Source: Knoellia sp. p5-6-4
Lineage (GTDB): Bacteria; Actinomycetota; Actinomycetes; Actinomycetales; Dermatophilaceae
Direction of reading: 5' to 3'
Length of the DNA stretch: 64,000 nucleotides
NCBI RefSeq assembly: GCF_029222705.1
Contig: NZ_JARGZF010000001.1
Span: 368,437-432,436, forward strand
Each line of letters begins with the position of its first letter. The stretch's first letter is position 1. Position numbers and translations under genes: made by a program. Positions 45,882 to 54,498 of the stretch are shown piece by piece. The notes beneath the pieces were generated by a model. It ran no database searches and was not told the origin of the DNA. It saw only the letters and a program-made list of their open reading frames with translations.

Positions 45882-48253
45882 TCCGGACGCGCCTTCCCGA
45901 GACGGCCCTGGCGGCCTTGGCCACGATCGTGGTCAGCTGGCCGCTGACCACCCTGTTCACGCCCAGCACGTGGGTCCGCCCGACCATCCTCATGGTCGCC
46001 TTCGTCGCCGGCGCCGGACTGCTCGGCCGTCGGCTCACGACCTCGAAGACGGGCGTCGTGCTGCTGCAGCTGGCTGCAGTCGTGGTCGGGTCCGGCTGGA
46101 TCTACGGGCGTGGTCACCTGTGGCACGGCCTGCCCACCGTCGACATGGTGCTGGCGTTCAACAACCTCCTGGTCCTGGCCCGCGAGACCATCCAGAACCA
46201 CGCCGCCCCGGCCCCCACCAACCGCGGCATCGTTCTGGGCATCGGGCTGGCCATGGCCCTGGTGGCGATCCTCGTCGACCACCTCGCCGTCATGCGCCGC
46301 TCCCCGGCACTGGCCGGCCTGCCCCTGCTGACCGCGTTCCTCATCTCCGCCTCGAACTCCGGCAGCTCGCTCCACCCGGTCTACTTCCTCATCGCCGCCA
46401 CCGTGTGGCTGGTGATGGTCGGCCGACAGGGCGTCGCGTCCCTGCGGCGGTGGGGCACGACGGCCCCGCTGCAGAGCCGGGGACGCGGTTCCCTCGACCG
46501 GGACGGGTCCATGAGCTTCGCGGCGCTGGGCCGCACCCTCGGCGTGGCCGCGCTGGCGGCGGCCGTTGTCCTGCCCGTCGTCACGCCACACCTGCCCACG
46601 CGCTACCTCGTCGACGGCCTGGGGCGCGCCACGGACGCCACCGGCTTCAGCGACGGCCAGATCGGCATCACCAGCACCCTCGACCTCACCCGCAGCCTCG
46701 AGGACCGTTCGATGTCACCGGTCCTGTCCTACACGACCACGGCCCCGAGCCCGACCCCCCTGCGCGTCGGCGTGCTGACCAGCTACCGCGACGGCGAGTG
46801 GCGCCCCGAACGACCCGAGGCCGAGCTCAGCCGGCGGCCCGAGGTCACCCTCCCCCCGGAGATCGGCGACGACGTGCCCCGCAAGCGGTTCCGGCTCAAT
46901 GTCGACGGCTCGCGGCTGCAGGCCCCGCAGGTCGCCACGCCCTACCCGCTGGTGGCGGGGGACCTCGACGGCGTCGCCTGGGGCGTGGACCGGCGGACCC
47001 AGGTGGCGACGACCAACCGGACTGCCGAGTCCTACACGATGGACTACGTCGAGCTCGAGCCCCCGCGCTCGCTGCTCGAGCAGCCACCCACCGACCGGCT
47101 CACGGACCTGTCCCACTCCGAGGAGCTGCGCCTGGACCGCGAGTCAGCGCCCGCCGTGCAAGCCCTCGCACAGCAGGTGGTCCCCCGGGGAGCCAGTCGC
47201 ATCGAGGCCGCCATGGCCATCCAGGAGCACCTGCGCAGCAGCGCCTACACCTACTCGCTCAAGCTCGCGGGCCCGGTGCGTGACGACGCGGGCCGGGAGG
47301 TGGCACTGGACCCGGTCACCCACTTCCTCACGACCCGCACCGGCTACTGCGTGCAGTTCGCCACCGGCATGGTGATGCTCGCCAGGGCCAGCGGCATCCC
47401 CGCGCGGATGGCGATCGGGTTCCTCCCCGGCACCCTGGACAAGGGCGTCTTCACGGTGCGGGCTGCCGACGCCCACGCGTGGCCGGAGCTGTACTTCGAG
47501 GGCGCGGGGTGGCTGCGCTTCGAGCCCACTCCCCCTGCGCGCAGCGGCTTGGCGCCGGGGTACTCGCTGGAGCAGGCGACCACCGAGGATCCCGAGGCGA
47601 ACCCGACCGACACGCCCACGACCTCGGCCACCTCCGCGCCCCGGCGCGACAGCGGCGCCAACGACCCCGGCGCCCAGGACCCGCTCGACCCGGCGAACGC
47701 CTCCGACACCGGCGTGCTCTCGATCTGGTGGTCCTCCGGCCGTCTGACCCTCCTGGGCTGGGTGCTGCTGGGGCTCGTCGTCGGGGTCGCCGGGACGCTG
47801 GCCGTCCCGGTGGCCGCCCGCCTCCGGCACCGGCGCAGGCTGCGGGAGGCGGACGACGACGCCCACCGGGTGGAGGTCGAGTGGCAGAGCATGGTCGAGC
47901 GGATCGGCGACCTCGGAGTGGTGGCTCCACGGGGCAGCACCCCACGGCAGGCAGGCCGCTTCTACCAGCGCGAGGCCTATCTCGAAGGACCCGAGGTCGA
48001 GTCCTTGAGACGGGTGGTCGACACGGTGGAGCGCTCGCGCTACGCCCGCCCCGGCGCAACCCTGACCGACATCCGCGCGGACACCGACCGCGTCGTCCAC
48101 GCGGTCTCCGGTGTCCGCCGGCGACGCGACCGGGTGCGGGCCCTCCTCTGGCCCCAGGACGGTCTCGTCGAGTGGCGGGAGCGCCGTGCCGCTGCCGCCC
48201 GCCCGGTGCAGCGCGCATGGGACACCGCGAAGGCCCGCGTCGGCAGGGGCTGA
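45878..48253 (+). CDS. TgpA-type transglutaminase-like membrane protein
   Basis: A 791-residue protein. Seven or so membrane helices fill about residues 8-235. An extracytoplasmic region follows, with a transglutaminase-like core at about 440-565: the Cys in TGYCVQFATGMVMLARASGI and the His/Asp in RAADAHAWPELYFEGAGWLRF. A Thr/Asp/Ala-rich linker, one more helix (LTLLGWVLLGLVVGVAGTLA, about 620-642) and a C-terminal DUF4129-like cytoplasmic domain (YQREAYLEGPEVESLRRVVD) complete it. It is the third gene of the MoxR-DUF58-TgpA set, which is widespread in Actinobacteria; the substrate is unknown. Confidence 0.9.
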   Translation: MIRTRLPETALAALATIVVSWPLTTLFTPSTWVRPTILMVAFVAGAGLLGRRLTTSKTGVVLLQLAAVVVGSGWIYGRGHLWHGLPTVDMVLAFNNLLVLARETIQNHAAPAPTNRGIVLGIGLAMALVAILVDHLAVMRRSPALAGLPLLTAFLISASNSGSSLHPVYFLIAATVWLVMVGRQGVASLRRWGTTAPLQSRGRGSLDRDGSMSFAALGRTLGVAALAAAVVLPVVTPHLPTRYLVDGLGRATDATGFSDGQIGITSTLDLTRSLEDRSMSPVLSYTTTAPSPTPLRVGVLTSYRDGEWRPERPEAELSRRPEVTLPPEIGDDVPRKRFRLNVDGSRLQAPQVATPYPLVAGDLDGVAWGVDRRTQVATTNRTAESYTMDYVELEPPRSLLEQPPTDRLTDLSHSEELRLDRESAPAVQALAQQVVPRGASRIEAAMAIQEHLRSSAYTYSLKLAGPVRDDAGREVALDPVTHFLTTRTGYCVQFATGMVMLARASGIPARMAIGFLPGTLDKGVFTVRAADAHAWPELYFEGAGWLRFEPTPPARSGLAPGYSLEQATTEDPEANPTDTPTTSATSAPRRDSGANDPGAQDPLDPANASDTGVLSIWWSSGRLTLLGWVLLGLVVGVAGTLAVPVAARLRHRRRLREADDDAHRVEVEWQSMVERIGDLGVVAPRGSTPRQAGRFYQREAYLEGPEVESLRRVVDTVERSRYARPGATLTDIRADTDRVVHAVSGVRRRRDRVRALLWPQDGLVEWRERRAAAARPVQRAWDTAKARVGRG

Positions 48254-48340
48254 CCGCCCCGCTCCGACGCGGCCCGGTCCCGTGTGCTCAGGGATGCCGG
48301 ATGGTGCCGGATGGTGCCGGGCGGTTCCAAGCGGGCACGC

Positions 48341-49639
48341 CTAGGTGCTGCTGACCGCCTTCGGGACGGTGCCCCGGCTCACCAGGTCGGCGTAGGCGGA
48401 GCGGTCCCAGGTGTGCTGGAAGCCTGGGTCCGGGGTGCGCCAACCCGGGCCGTAGAGGACCTCGAGGTAGCGCAGCGGGCTCCGGGGCAGGCGACAGGGC
48501 ACGCCGAGCAGCGAGCCCTCCGACACGGGGAACATGGTCTGCCGGTCCAGCGCGCCCCGCGTCCCGGGGTACCACGAGATCGTGTCGCCCTCGAACAGCC
48601 CCACGAAGACGTCGACGTGCTTGCCGGAGCCGAGCCGCACGTGGCGGTGCGCCGAGAAGTTCCCGGAGACCGTGTAGCCGAGCGGCCTCAGGTGGTCCTC
48701 CACCCGCTTGAGGCCGGCCGGGAGGTTGGCGGCCTCGTCGGCGTCGAAGCCGATGATGATGTCGAGGTCGTCGTCGTGCGGGATGAGGTCCCCGTCACGG
48801 ACCACGCACAGAGCGGCGCCGAAGCCGAAGCACACGTGGGGCGTCAGGCCCGAGAGCGCCTGCGCGACGTCGGCGGCGAACCGGACGTAGTCACGCTTCT
48901 CCTGCTCGGCCCAGAACCGGAAACAGCGTTGGGGTCCGTGCACGGTCCACTCCAGGCTCCGTGACACCAGGAGGTCCTCGGTCACGACCGACCGGAAGAT
49001 CCTGCGGCTCTCCGGCGAGAGCGCCGCGGCGTCGAAGGCCTGACGGGCCGGTGCGTAGGAGCCGGCGACGACCAGCGGCAGGACCGGGAGGACGGCCGTG
49101 GTCTCGGGGTCGAGGTCCCGGTGCCGTGGCACCTGCTGCACGAAGCGGTCCAGCTCCGCCGTCCTCGCGGCGTGGTCGTAGACCACGGTCCACTTCCCAC
49201 CTGAGCGGGCGAGGACGCGCAGACCCCAGTTCTGGGCTGCGGTCCTCGCAGCGACGTTGCGCACGAGGATCCGGGTCAGCTCCGCCGGTCGTCGCAGCGT
49301 GACCTGGCACCAGCCCTGTTCGTCCGGCGGGGTCTGCACGCCCGGACCCGTCGGGTTGTCGAAGTCCAGCAGCTGACGGGCATCGCCACGGCGGCCCCCG
49401 GCGACCGCGGCACCGCTGACCTCGACCGACGCCCGTCGGGTCACGTCCGAGCGATCCGCGGCCACCAGCCCGACGGACTGGAGCCGCAGCACCCCGGCCG
49501 GGCCCGCCTCGATGCGGATCTGGTCGATCGGCCCAGGTGGTGCCGCGACGCTGAGCACGCCCGACGGCGCGGTCAGCTCGAGGTCGGGAAAGTGCAGACG
49601 AGCCGCGGCGAGGAGGCCGCGCAACACCTCCGGCTGCAC
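48341..49639 (-). CDS. LicD-family protein (nucleotidyltransferase fold)
   Basis: A 432-residue protein. The C-terminal half carries the LicD core: CFGFGAALCVVRDGDLIPHD, continuing DDLDIIIGF with the metal-binding acidic cluster, then KHVDVFVGLFEGD and YLEVLYGPGWRTPDPGF. LicD-like enzymes transfer phosphocholine or other phospho-groups to surface glycans. The N-terminal ~200 residues look like a beta-sandwich (discoidin-like: DQIRIEAGPAGVLRLQSVGL, RILVRNVAARTAAQNWGLRV). GTG 49639 has GAGGGGA upstream, overlapping the stop of the methyltransferase; ATG 49687 is an alternative. Confidence 0.75.
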   Translation of the reverse strand: MQPEVLRGLLAAARLHFPDLELTAPSGVLSVAAPPGPIDQIRIEAGPAGVLRLQSVGLVAADRSDVTRRASVEVSGAAVAGGRRGDARQLLDFDNPTGPGVQTPPDEQGWCQVTLRRPAELTRILVRNVAARTAAQNWGLRVLARSGGKWTVVYDHAARTAELDRFVQQVPRHRDLDPETTAVLPVLPLVVAGSYAPARQAFDAAALSPESRRIFRSVVTEDLLVSRSLEWTVHGPQRCFRFWAEQEKRDYVRFAADVAQALSGLTPHVCFGFGAALCVVRDGDLIPHDDDLDIIIGFDADEAANLPAGLKRVEDHLRPLGYTVSGNFSAHRHVRLGSGKHVDVFVGLFEGDTISWYPGTRGALDRQTMFPVSEGSLLGVPCRLPRSPLRYLEVLYGPGWRTPDPGFQHTWDRSAYADLVSRGTVPKAVSST

Positions 49640-49655
49640 AGCGGGCCGCGTCCCC

Positions 49656-50315
49656 TCAGCGTCGCGTGAAGATCTCGCGGGCAACATACGCGTCGTCCTG
49701 GCGGTACTTGGCGAACCCGAAGCCCTCGACCGCGTAGGCCACCTCGAAGCCACGGCCCAGGGCCCGAGCCTGGAAGGTCGCCGGTGTGACGAAGCGGCGG
49801 AAGTGGGCACCCGTCACCTTCACACCGCTCTGGTCGCGCACGGTGCGGTACTCGACCGCCAGCATGTCGCCCGGAGACGTCACCTCGGCGGCGAGGTCGA
49901 GGAAGGTCTCCTCCTCGTCGTCGGTGATGGCGTGCACGAAGAACCGGGCGTAGATGGCGAGCGGTCCGCTGCCGGAGCCCAGCCGACGGGCGAGGGACTC
50001 GTCGTCGACCATCGCGTTGACGAAGGTGGCCGGGACTCCCAGTGCCTCGCTCAGCGCACGGCAGTTCTCGACGGCGGCGACGGACCCGTCGACACCGGTC
50101 ACGTCGTGGCCGTAGGAGGCGAAGAAGATGGAGTCCCTCCCGCTGCCACACCCGAACTCGACCACCCGCTGACGGCCCTCGAGCTCCCCCGCCACGAACG
50201 TGGCGAACTGCGAGGGAAGCGGACGGGCGTTGCTGTGCTGCTGCCCGTAGTAGGCATCCCAGTAGCCGGTGCGCTCCTTGGTTGAGCTGCTCTGCGACGT
50301 CGGCGTCAGCGTCAC
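49656..50315 (-). CDS. class I SAM-dependent methyltransferase
   Basis: A 219-residue enzyme. The SAM site is VVEFGCGSGRDSIFFASYGH with the acidic DVTGVDGS after it. YWDAYYGQQHSNARPLPSQF at the N-terminus resembles methyltransferases found in glycan and LPS clusters. FFVHAITDDEEETFLDLAAE is the usual helix after motif III. It precedes the LicD gene, so both may modify the same surface sugar or phospho-substituent. The substrate is unknown. Confidence 0.82.
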   Translation of the reverse strand: MTLTPTSQSSSTKERTGYWDAYYGQQHSNARPLPSQFATFVAGELEGRQRVVEFGCGSGRDSIFFASYGHDVTGVDGSVAAVENCRALSEALGVPATFVNAMVDDESLARRLGSGSGPLAIYARFFVHAITDDEEETFLDLAAEVTSPGDMLAVEYRTVRDQSGVKVTGAHFRRFVTPATFQARALGRGFEVAYAVEGFGFAKYRQDDAYVAREIFTRR

Positions 50316-50455
50316 GATCTTGACCCTCCGTGTGGGACGAGGAGTTCACGCTCAGTTCATCTCCCGGCCACCATAGAGCCCACGACGTCCGAATTGGCGT
50401 CAGATGCAGGACGGCACGCAGGGCGCCGCCCCCCGCAGAGCCGCACCTGCTCTGG

Positions 50456-50498
50456 GTGACCTTCGCCCCTTCGCCGCCCCTTGGCGCCACTGCACAGT
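50456..50498 (+). promoter_or_regulatory. candidate DosR/DevR box and -10 element before the flavodoxin gene
   Basis: GTGACCTTCGCCCC (50456-50469) resembles a DosR site with two off-consensus bases. CACAGT (50493-50498) lies at nearly the same distance from it as TAGCGT does from the box before hpf (about 31 bases from box centre). The match is weaker than at hpf. Confidence 0.35.
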
Positions 50499-50564
50499 GC
50501 CCGTGGGGGCCTGCGTGCCCATCAGCGCAGCCCTGTCGACCACACCCAGCGAAGGGACACGACC

Positions 50565-51122
50565 ATGACCAGGATCTTCATCCCCTACGGGACCACCGAA
50601 GGGCAGACCGCCACGATCGCCGAGGTCGTGGCCGACGTGATCCGCGCGCACGGCATCGACGTGGAGGCGGTGGACGTCAAGGCGTCACGAGGCGTGATCC
50701 CCGACGGCTGCGACGGCGTGGTCATCGGCGCCTCCATCCACATGGGCAAGCATGACAAGCACGTCGTGGAGTTCGTGCAGAGGAACCGCGACGCCCTCGA
50801 CAGGCTGCCGTCCGCGTTCTTCTCGGTGAGCCTGGCGGCCCACGGGGACACCGCGGAGGCCGAGGGGTATGTCGAGCAGTTCGAGCAGGAGTCGGGCTGG
50901 CGCCCCGACAGGGTGGCTCTCTTCGGTGGCGCGCTCCTCTACACCCACTACGGGTTCGTCAAGCGCCACCTCATGAAGAAGATCGCCCAGGACAAGCCCG
51001 GCCAGCTGGGGACGGACACCTCGCGTGACTACGTCTACACCGAGTGGGACGGCGTCAGGCGTTTCGCCGAGGACTTCGTGACCGACCTCGCCACCGGGGC
51101 GGACCGGCCCCGGCTGGAGTAG
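50565..51122 (+). CDS. flavodoxin-domain protein (HemG-like)
   Basis: A 185-residue protein. The FMN phosphate loop is at the start (IPYGTTEGQTATIAEVVADV), followed by GVVIGASIHMGKHDKHVVEF, FSVSLAAHGD and VALFGGALLYTHYGFVKRHL. It resembles menaquinone-dependent protoporphyrinogen oxidase (HemG) and related flavodoxin-fold proteins in Actinobacteria, which often occur among hypoxia-induced genes. GAAGGGA lies 8 bases before ATG 50565. HemG function is not proven; no haem genes are adjacent. Confidence 0.8.
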   Translation: MTRIFIPYGTTEGQTATIAEVVADVIRAHGIDVEAVDVKASRGVIPDGCDGVVIGASIHMGKHDKHVVEFVQRNRDALDRLPSAFFSVSLAAHGDTAEAEGYVEQFEQESGWRPDRVALFGGALLYTHYGFVKRHLMKKIAQDKPGQLGTDTSRDYVYTEWDGVRRFAEDFVTDLATGADRPRLE

Positions 51123-51253
51123 TCACTCGGGCGGAAGCTCGACCGCTCGGCCGGACCCACCCGGCTGTTCGGCCGGCCGGGGTGGTTCCTTCCCGGGGGC
51201 GTGGGCGGGCGCACCTACCCTGACGGGGTTCCCATGGCCCAGGAGCTGCCCTC

Positions 51254-51973
51254 ATGTCCCCCCTCCCCCCGCCCGGCTGGTATGCCGACCCCGAGCGCCC
51301 GTGCACGTGGCGGTACTGGGACGGCGCGCAGTGGACGGCCCACCGCCCCAGCCTGTGACTGCGCCCTCGTCCCCCGCGGCATCGGGGTCCCGGCCCGGAT
51401 CCTGCTCGTGCTCGGGGCTGTCCTGGGGGCGGGGATCGCGGGTACCGTCGCGATTGCCCTCGCGGTGGCGCCGGCCTCAGCCCCCAGCCCCCCTTCTCCG
51501 GCTCGGGCCACAGCTGCCCCGTCGGCCGGAGCCAGCCCGACCGTTCCCCGAGCGGCAACCCCGACGACGGCGGCAGCCCCCCTGCGCCCGACCACCACCG
51601 CCCCTGCACGGCCGGTCCCCACGACCGCACCGAAGAAGGCGACTGCGGCAGCAGGGCTCGTCGCGCCTACACCGGGCAGGCCGCCCACCTCAGGGCCCAG
51701 GGCGCAGCCCGCTCCGCCCACCTCGGCATCTGGGGCAGCACCTGCGCCGCCCCCGCCGCACCGGTGCCGATCGCTCCGGCTCCCGGGGGGACGCCGGCCC
51801 CATCAAGCGCGTGCCTCATCAAGGGCAACATCAGCAGCGAGGGCGAGAAGATCTACCACGTTCCCGGCGGGGACTTCTACGACCAGACGCAGATCAGCCT
51901 CTCCAAGGGGGAACGCTGGTTCTGCTCCGAGTCCGGGGCCGCCGGTGCCGGGTGGCGCGCGTCGAAACGATGA
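51254..51973 (+). pseudogene. frameshifted DUF2510 / membrane / sunset-domain protein
   Basis: Reading from ATG 51254 (AGGAG 8 bases upstream) gives a DUF2510 domain, LPPPGWYADPERPCTWRYWD then GAQWTAHR, and a stop at 51356. A different frame carries a membrane helix (ARILLVLGAVLGAGIAGTVA) and a Pro/Thr/Ala-rich linker to about 51750. The first frame then resumes with the C-terminal domain CLIKGNISSEGEKIYHVPGG, then FYDQTQISLSKGERWFC, typical of the small 'sunset' domain. So the three parts of one normal domain order lie in two or three frames. It is a pseudogene or the assembly has base errors in C-rich runs. Confidence 0.7.
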
Positions 51974-52013
51974 GCGCCGCGGTCACGACCACAGGTGTCC
52001 ACGCCACACACGG

Positions 52014-52056
52014 CACACAGGTCAGGTGCCCCCTGTGGGGGCACCTGACCTGTGTG
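52014..52056. terminator. strong bidirectional hairpin between the sunset gene and sigA
   Basis: A perfect 20-base-pair stem (52014-52033 with 52037-52056) and a 3-base TGT loop lie midway between the convergent genes ending at 51973 and 52082. It is the strongest hairpin I see in the window. There is no T-run on either side, as is common in high-GC Actinobacteria. Confidence 0.8.
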
Positions 52057-52081
52057 TGAGGACCGGACTCCGGTGGACTTC

Positions 52082-53785
52082 TCAGTCCAGGTAGTCGCGC
52101 AGCACCTGTGAGCGGCTGGGGTGGCGCAGCTTGCTCATGGTTTTGGACTCGATCTGGCGGATCCGCTCGCGCGTGACGCCGTAGACCTTGCCGATCTCGT
52201 CGAGGGTCTTGGGCTGGCCGTCGGTGAGGCCGAACCGCATCGAGACGACACCCGCCTCGCGCTCCGAGAGGGTGTCGAGCACCGAGTGCAGCTGCTCCTG
52301 CAGGAGCGTGAAGCTCACGGCGTCGGCCGGCACGACCGCCTCGGAGTCCTCGATGAGGTCACCGAACTCGGAGTCGCCGTCCTCACCGAGCGGCGTGTGC
52401 AGCGAGATCGGCTCGCGGCCGTACTTCTGGACCTCGACGACCTTCTCGGGGGTCATGTCGAGCTCCTTGGCGAGCTCCTCCGGGGTGGGCTCGCGACCGA
52501 GGTCCTGCAGCATCTGGCGCTGGACGCGGGCGAGCTTGTTGATGACCTCGACCATGTGCACCGGGATGCGGATGGTGCGCGCCTGGTCGGCCATCGCGCG
52601 GGTGATGGCCTGGCGGATCCACCACGTCGCGTAGGTCGAGAACTTGTAGCCCTTGGTGTAGTCGAACTTCTCGACCGCGCGGATCAGGCCGAGGTTGCCC
52701 TCCTGGATCAGGTCGAGGAAGAGCATGCCGCGACCGGTGTAGCGCTTGGCGAGGGAGACCACGAGGCGCAGGTTGGCCTCGAGAAGGTGGTTCTTGGCCT
52801 TCTTGCCGTCCTGGGCGATCCACCAGAGCTCACGCTTGAGCTTCATGTCGATCTTCTCGCCCGAGTTCAGCTTCTCCTCGGCGAACAGGCCGGCCTCGAT
52901 GCGCTTGGCGAGCTCGACCTCCTGCTCTGCGTTGAGGAGCGCGACCTTGCCGATCTGCTTGAGGTAGTCCTTGACCGGGTCTGCGGTGGCACCGGCGGTG
53001 ACGACCTGCTGGACCGGGGCGTCGTCCTCGTCGTCGTCGCGCAGGACGAAGCCGCCCTCCTCCTCGACCTCCGCGGTCTTGGCGGTGGCGGCGCCACCCT
53101 CCGCGTCCTCGGTGTCGTCCTCGATGACGACCTCCTCGAGCTCGGACTCGACGACGTCCGTGGGCTCGACCTCGACGTCCTCCTCGACGTCCCCGGGCTC
53201 GGCGGCCTCCGTGCTCTCGGTGCCGGGCGCGGCCTTCGAGGCGGCGGCCTTCTTGCTGGCCGCCTTCTTCGTCGCGGCCTTCTTGGCCGGAGCCGCCGCG
53301 GCGGCAGAGGCCTCGGCGGTGGTGCTGGCCTTCTTGGACGCGGCCTTCTTGGCGGCAGGCGCATCGGTGCCCGCGCTGGCCGTCTTGGCCGACGCGGTCT
53401 TGGAGACCGTCTTGGCTGCCGCCTTCTTCGTGGCGGTCTTCGCCTCGTCAGCGGTGGCGGTCTTCTTGGCGGCCGTCTTCTTCACGGCGGCCTTCTTCGT
53501 CGAGGCGGAGGCGGTGCGCCGTGAGGACGAGGTCGCCGCGACGGCGCGCGTCGCGGTGGCGGTGTCCAGGGTGATCGAGATCCCCTGCTCCTCGAGGGAG
53601 CGCAGAACGGCCTTCATCCGCTTGGGCTCGACCTCGGCGTCGACCAGGGCGGTGCGCAGCTGCTCGCTGTCCACCGACCCGTTCGTGCTGCCCAGGAGGA
53701 CGAGGTTCTGCAGCGCGGGGTGCGCGAACTCCTTGGGGAGGGGACGGGCCGGGCTCTCGGAGGCGTTCTTGGACACAGGCGACAC
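52082..53785 (-). CDS. sigA: principal sigma factor (RpoD/HrdB type)
   Basis: A 567-residue protein. Region 1.2 starts at about 265 ([20 protein letters not shown]). Region 2 has [40 protein letters not shown] and [20 protein letters not shown]; region 3 [20 protein letters not shown]; region 4 the helix-turn-helix [20 protein letters not shown]. Before it lies a region of about 190 residues rich in Lys/Ala ([15 protein letters not shown]), then an acidic stretch. This is the usual primary sigma of Actinobacteria. The start is GTG. Confidence 0.96.
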   Translation of the reverse strand: MSPVSKNASESPARPLPKEFAHPALQNLVLLGSTNGSVDSEQLRTALVDAEVEPKRMKAVLRSLEEQGISITLDTATATRAVAATSSSRRTASASTKKAAVKKTAAKKTATADEAKTATKKAAAKTVSKTASAKTASAGTDAPAAKKAASKKASTTAEASAAAAAPAKKAATKKAASKKAAASKAAPGTESTEAAEPGDVEEDVEVEPTDVVESELEEVVIEDDTEDAEGGAATAKTAEVEEEGGFVLRDDDEDDAPVQQVVTAGATADPVKDYLKQIGKVALLNAEQEVELAKRIEAGLFAEEKLNSGEKIDMKLKRELWWIAQDGKKAKNHLLEANLRLVVSLAKRYTGRGMLFLDLIQEGNLGLIRAVEKFDYTKGYKFSTYATWWIRQAITRAMADQARTIRIPVHMVEVINKLARVQRQMLQDLGREPTPEELAKELDMTPEKVVEVQKYGREPISLHTPLGEDGDSEFGDLIEDSEAVVPADAVSFTLLQEQLHSVLDTLSEREAGVVSMRFGLTDGQPKTLDEIGKVYGVTRERIRQIESKTMSKLRHPSRSQVLRDYLD

Positions 53786-53930
53786 GGACTACCTTTCGTC
53801 GCGGACAGAGCAGCGCACGCCATCAGGGCCGAAGCGCACGACCTTGACAACAACAGTGGGGGCGGAAGTATTCACGACAACCGGCTCGTGGTGCCCTGCG
53901 GTGACCTGTTCGCCGGTATGCGTAGGTGAC

Positions 53931-53936
53931 ATTGTA
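53931..53936 (-). promoter_or_regulatory. -10 element upstream of sigA
   Basis: TACAAT on the minus strand, within TTTTACAATG, is a near-consensus -10. It implies a leader of about 140 bases before the sigA start at 53785. The -35 (CAGAGC at 17 bases) is poor. Confidence 0.4.
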
Positions 53937-53973
53937 AAACCATCGGAGCCCCTGCTCTGGCACCGGAGCCCGA

Positions 53974-54017
53974 AAAGGCCCCTGGGATCAGCCCCTCGCG
54001 GGGCCCCGGGGGCCTTT
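53974..54017 (-). terminator. rho-independent terminator after the universal stress gene
   Basis: AAAGGCCCC (53974-53982) pairs with GGGGCCTTT (54009-54017), with further GC pairing inside. On the minus strand the stem is followed by TTTTCGGG. It begins 24 bases after the usp stop. Confidence 0.7.
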
Positions 54018-54041
54018 CACAGGTGGCGTCGAGCGTGCGGC

Positions 54042-54443
54042 TCAGGCCTCGGCCTTGACGGCCAGGACAGGGCACGACGCGTCGAGCAGGATGCGCTGGG
54101 CGTTCGAGCCGAGGATGAGCTTGCCGACGGGAGTGCGCCGACGCAGGCCGATCACGATGAAGTCGGCCGAGACCTCGTCCGCGACGGCGATGAGGTCCTC
54201 CGCGGGCTCGTTTCCGCGGACCAGCTGGCGCACCTCGTGCTCGATACCGACCTCGTCAAGCTCCCGCTGGACGTTCTGGAGCTCCTTCTCGAAGCGCTCT
54301 GCCTCCTTGCCGTCGTAGTCCTTGCCTCCGCGGTTGGAGTTGATGACGATCAGCTTCGTCTTGCGGAGCAGGGACTCGTCGGCAGCGCGACGAAGAGCTG
54401 CGCGACCTTCCTTCGTAGGCACATAACCCACAACGATGGCCAC
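54042..54443 (-). CDS. universal stress protein
   Basis: A 133-residue single-domain UspA protein. MAIVVGYVPTKEGRAALRRA is the first strand with its Asp replaced by Tyr, and the ATP-binding loop is GLRRRTPVGKLILGSNAQRI with G-x2-G-x9-G(S). CPVLAVKAEA ends the last strand. Such proteins sense or bind ATP under stress or slow growth. It sits between sigA and metX; no operon partner is evident. Confidence 0.9.
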   Translation of the reverse strand: MAIVVGYVPTKEGRAALRRAADESLLRKTKLIVINSNRGGKDYDGKEAERFEKELQNVQRELDEVGIEHEVRQLVRGNEPAEDLIAVADEVSADFIVIGLRRRTPVGKLILGSNAQRILLDASCPVLAVKAEA

Positions 54444-54498
54444 TGAAACCTCCTTGGTCGACGTCCGGCGCGCTTGGCGAACGCCCGGTGCGCAGACG

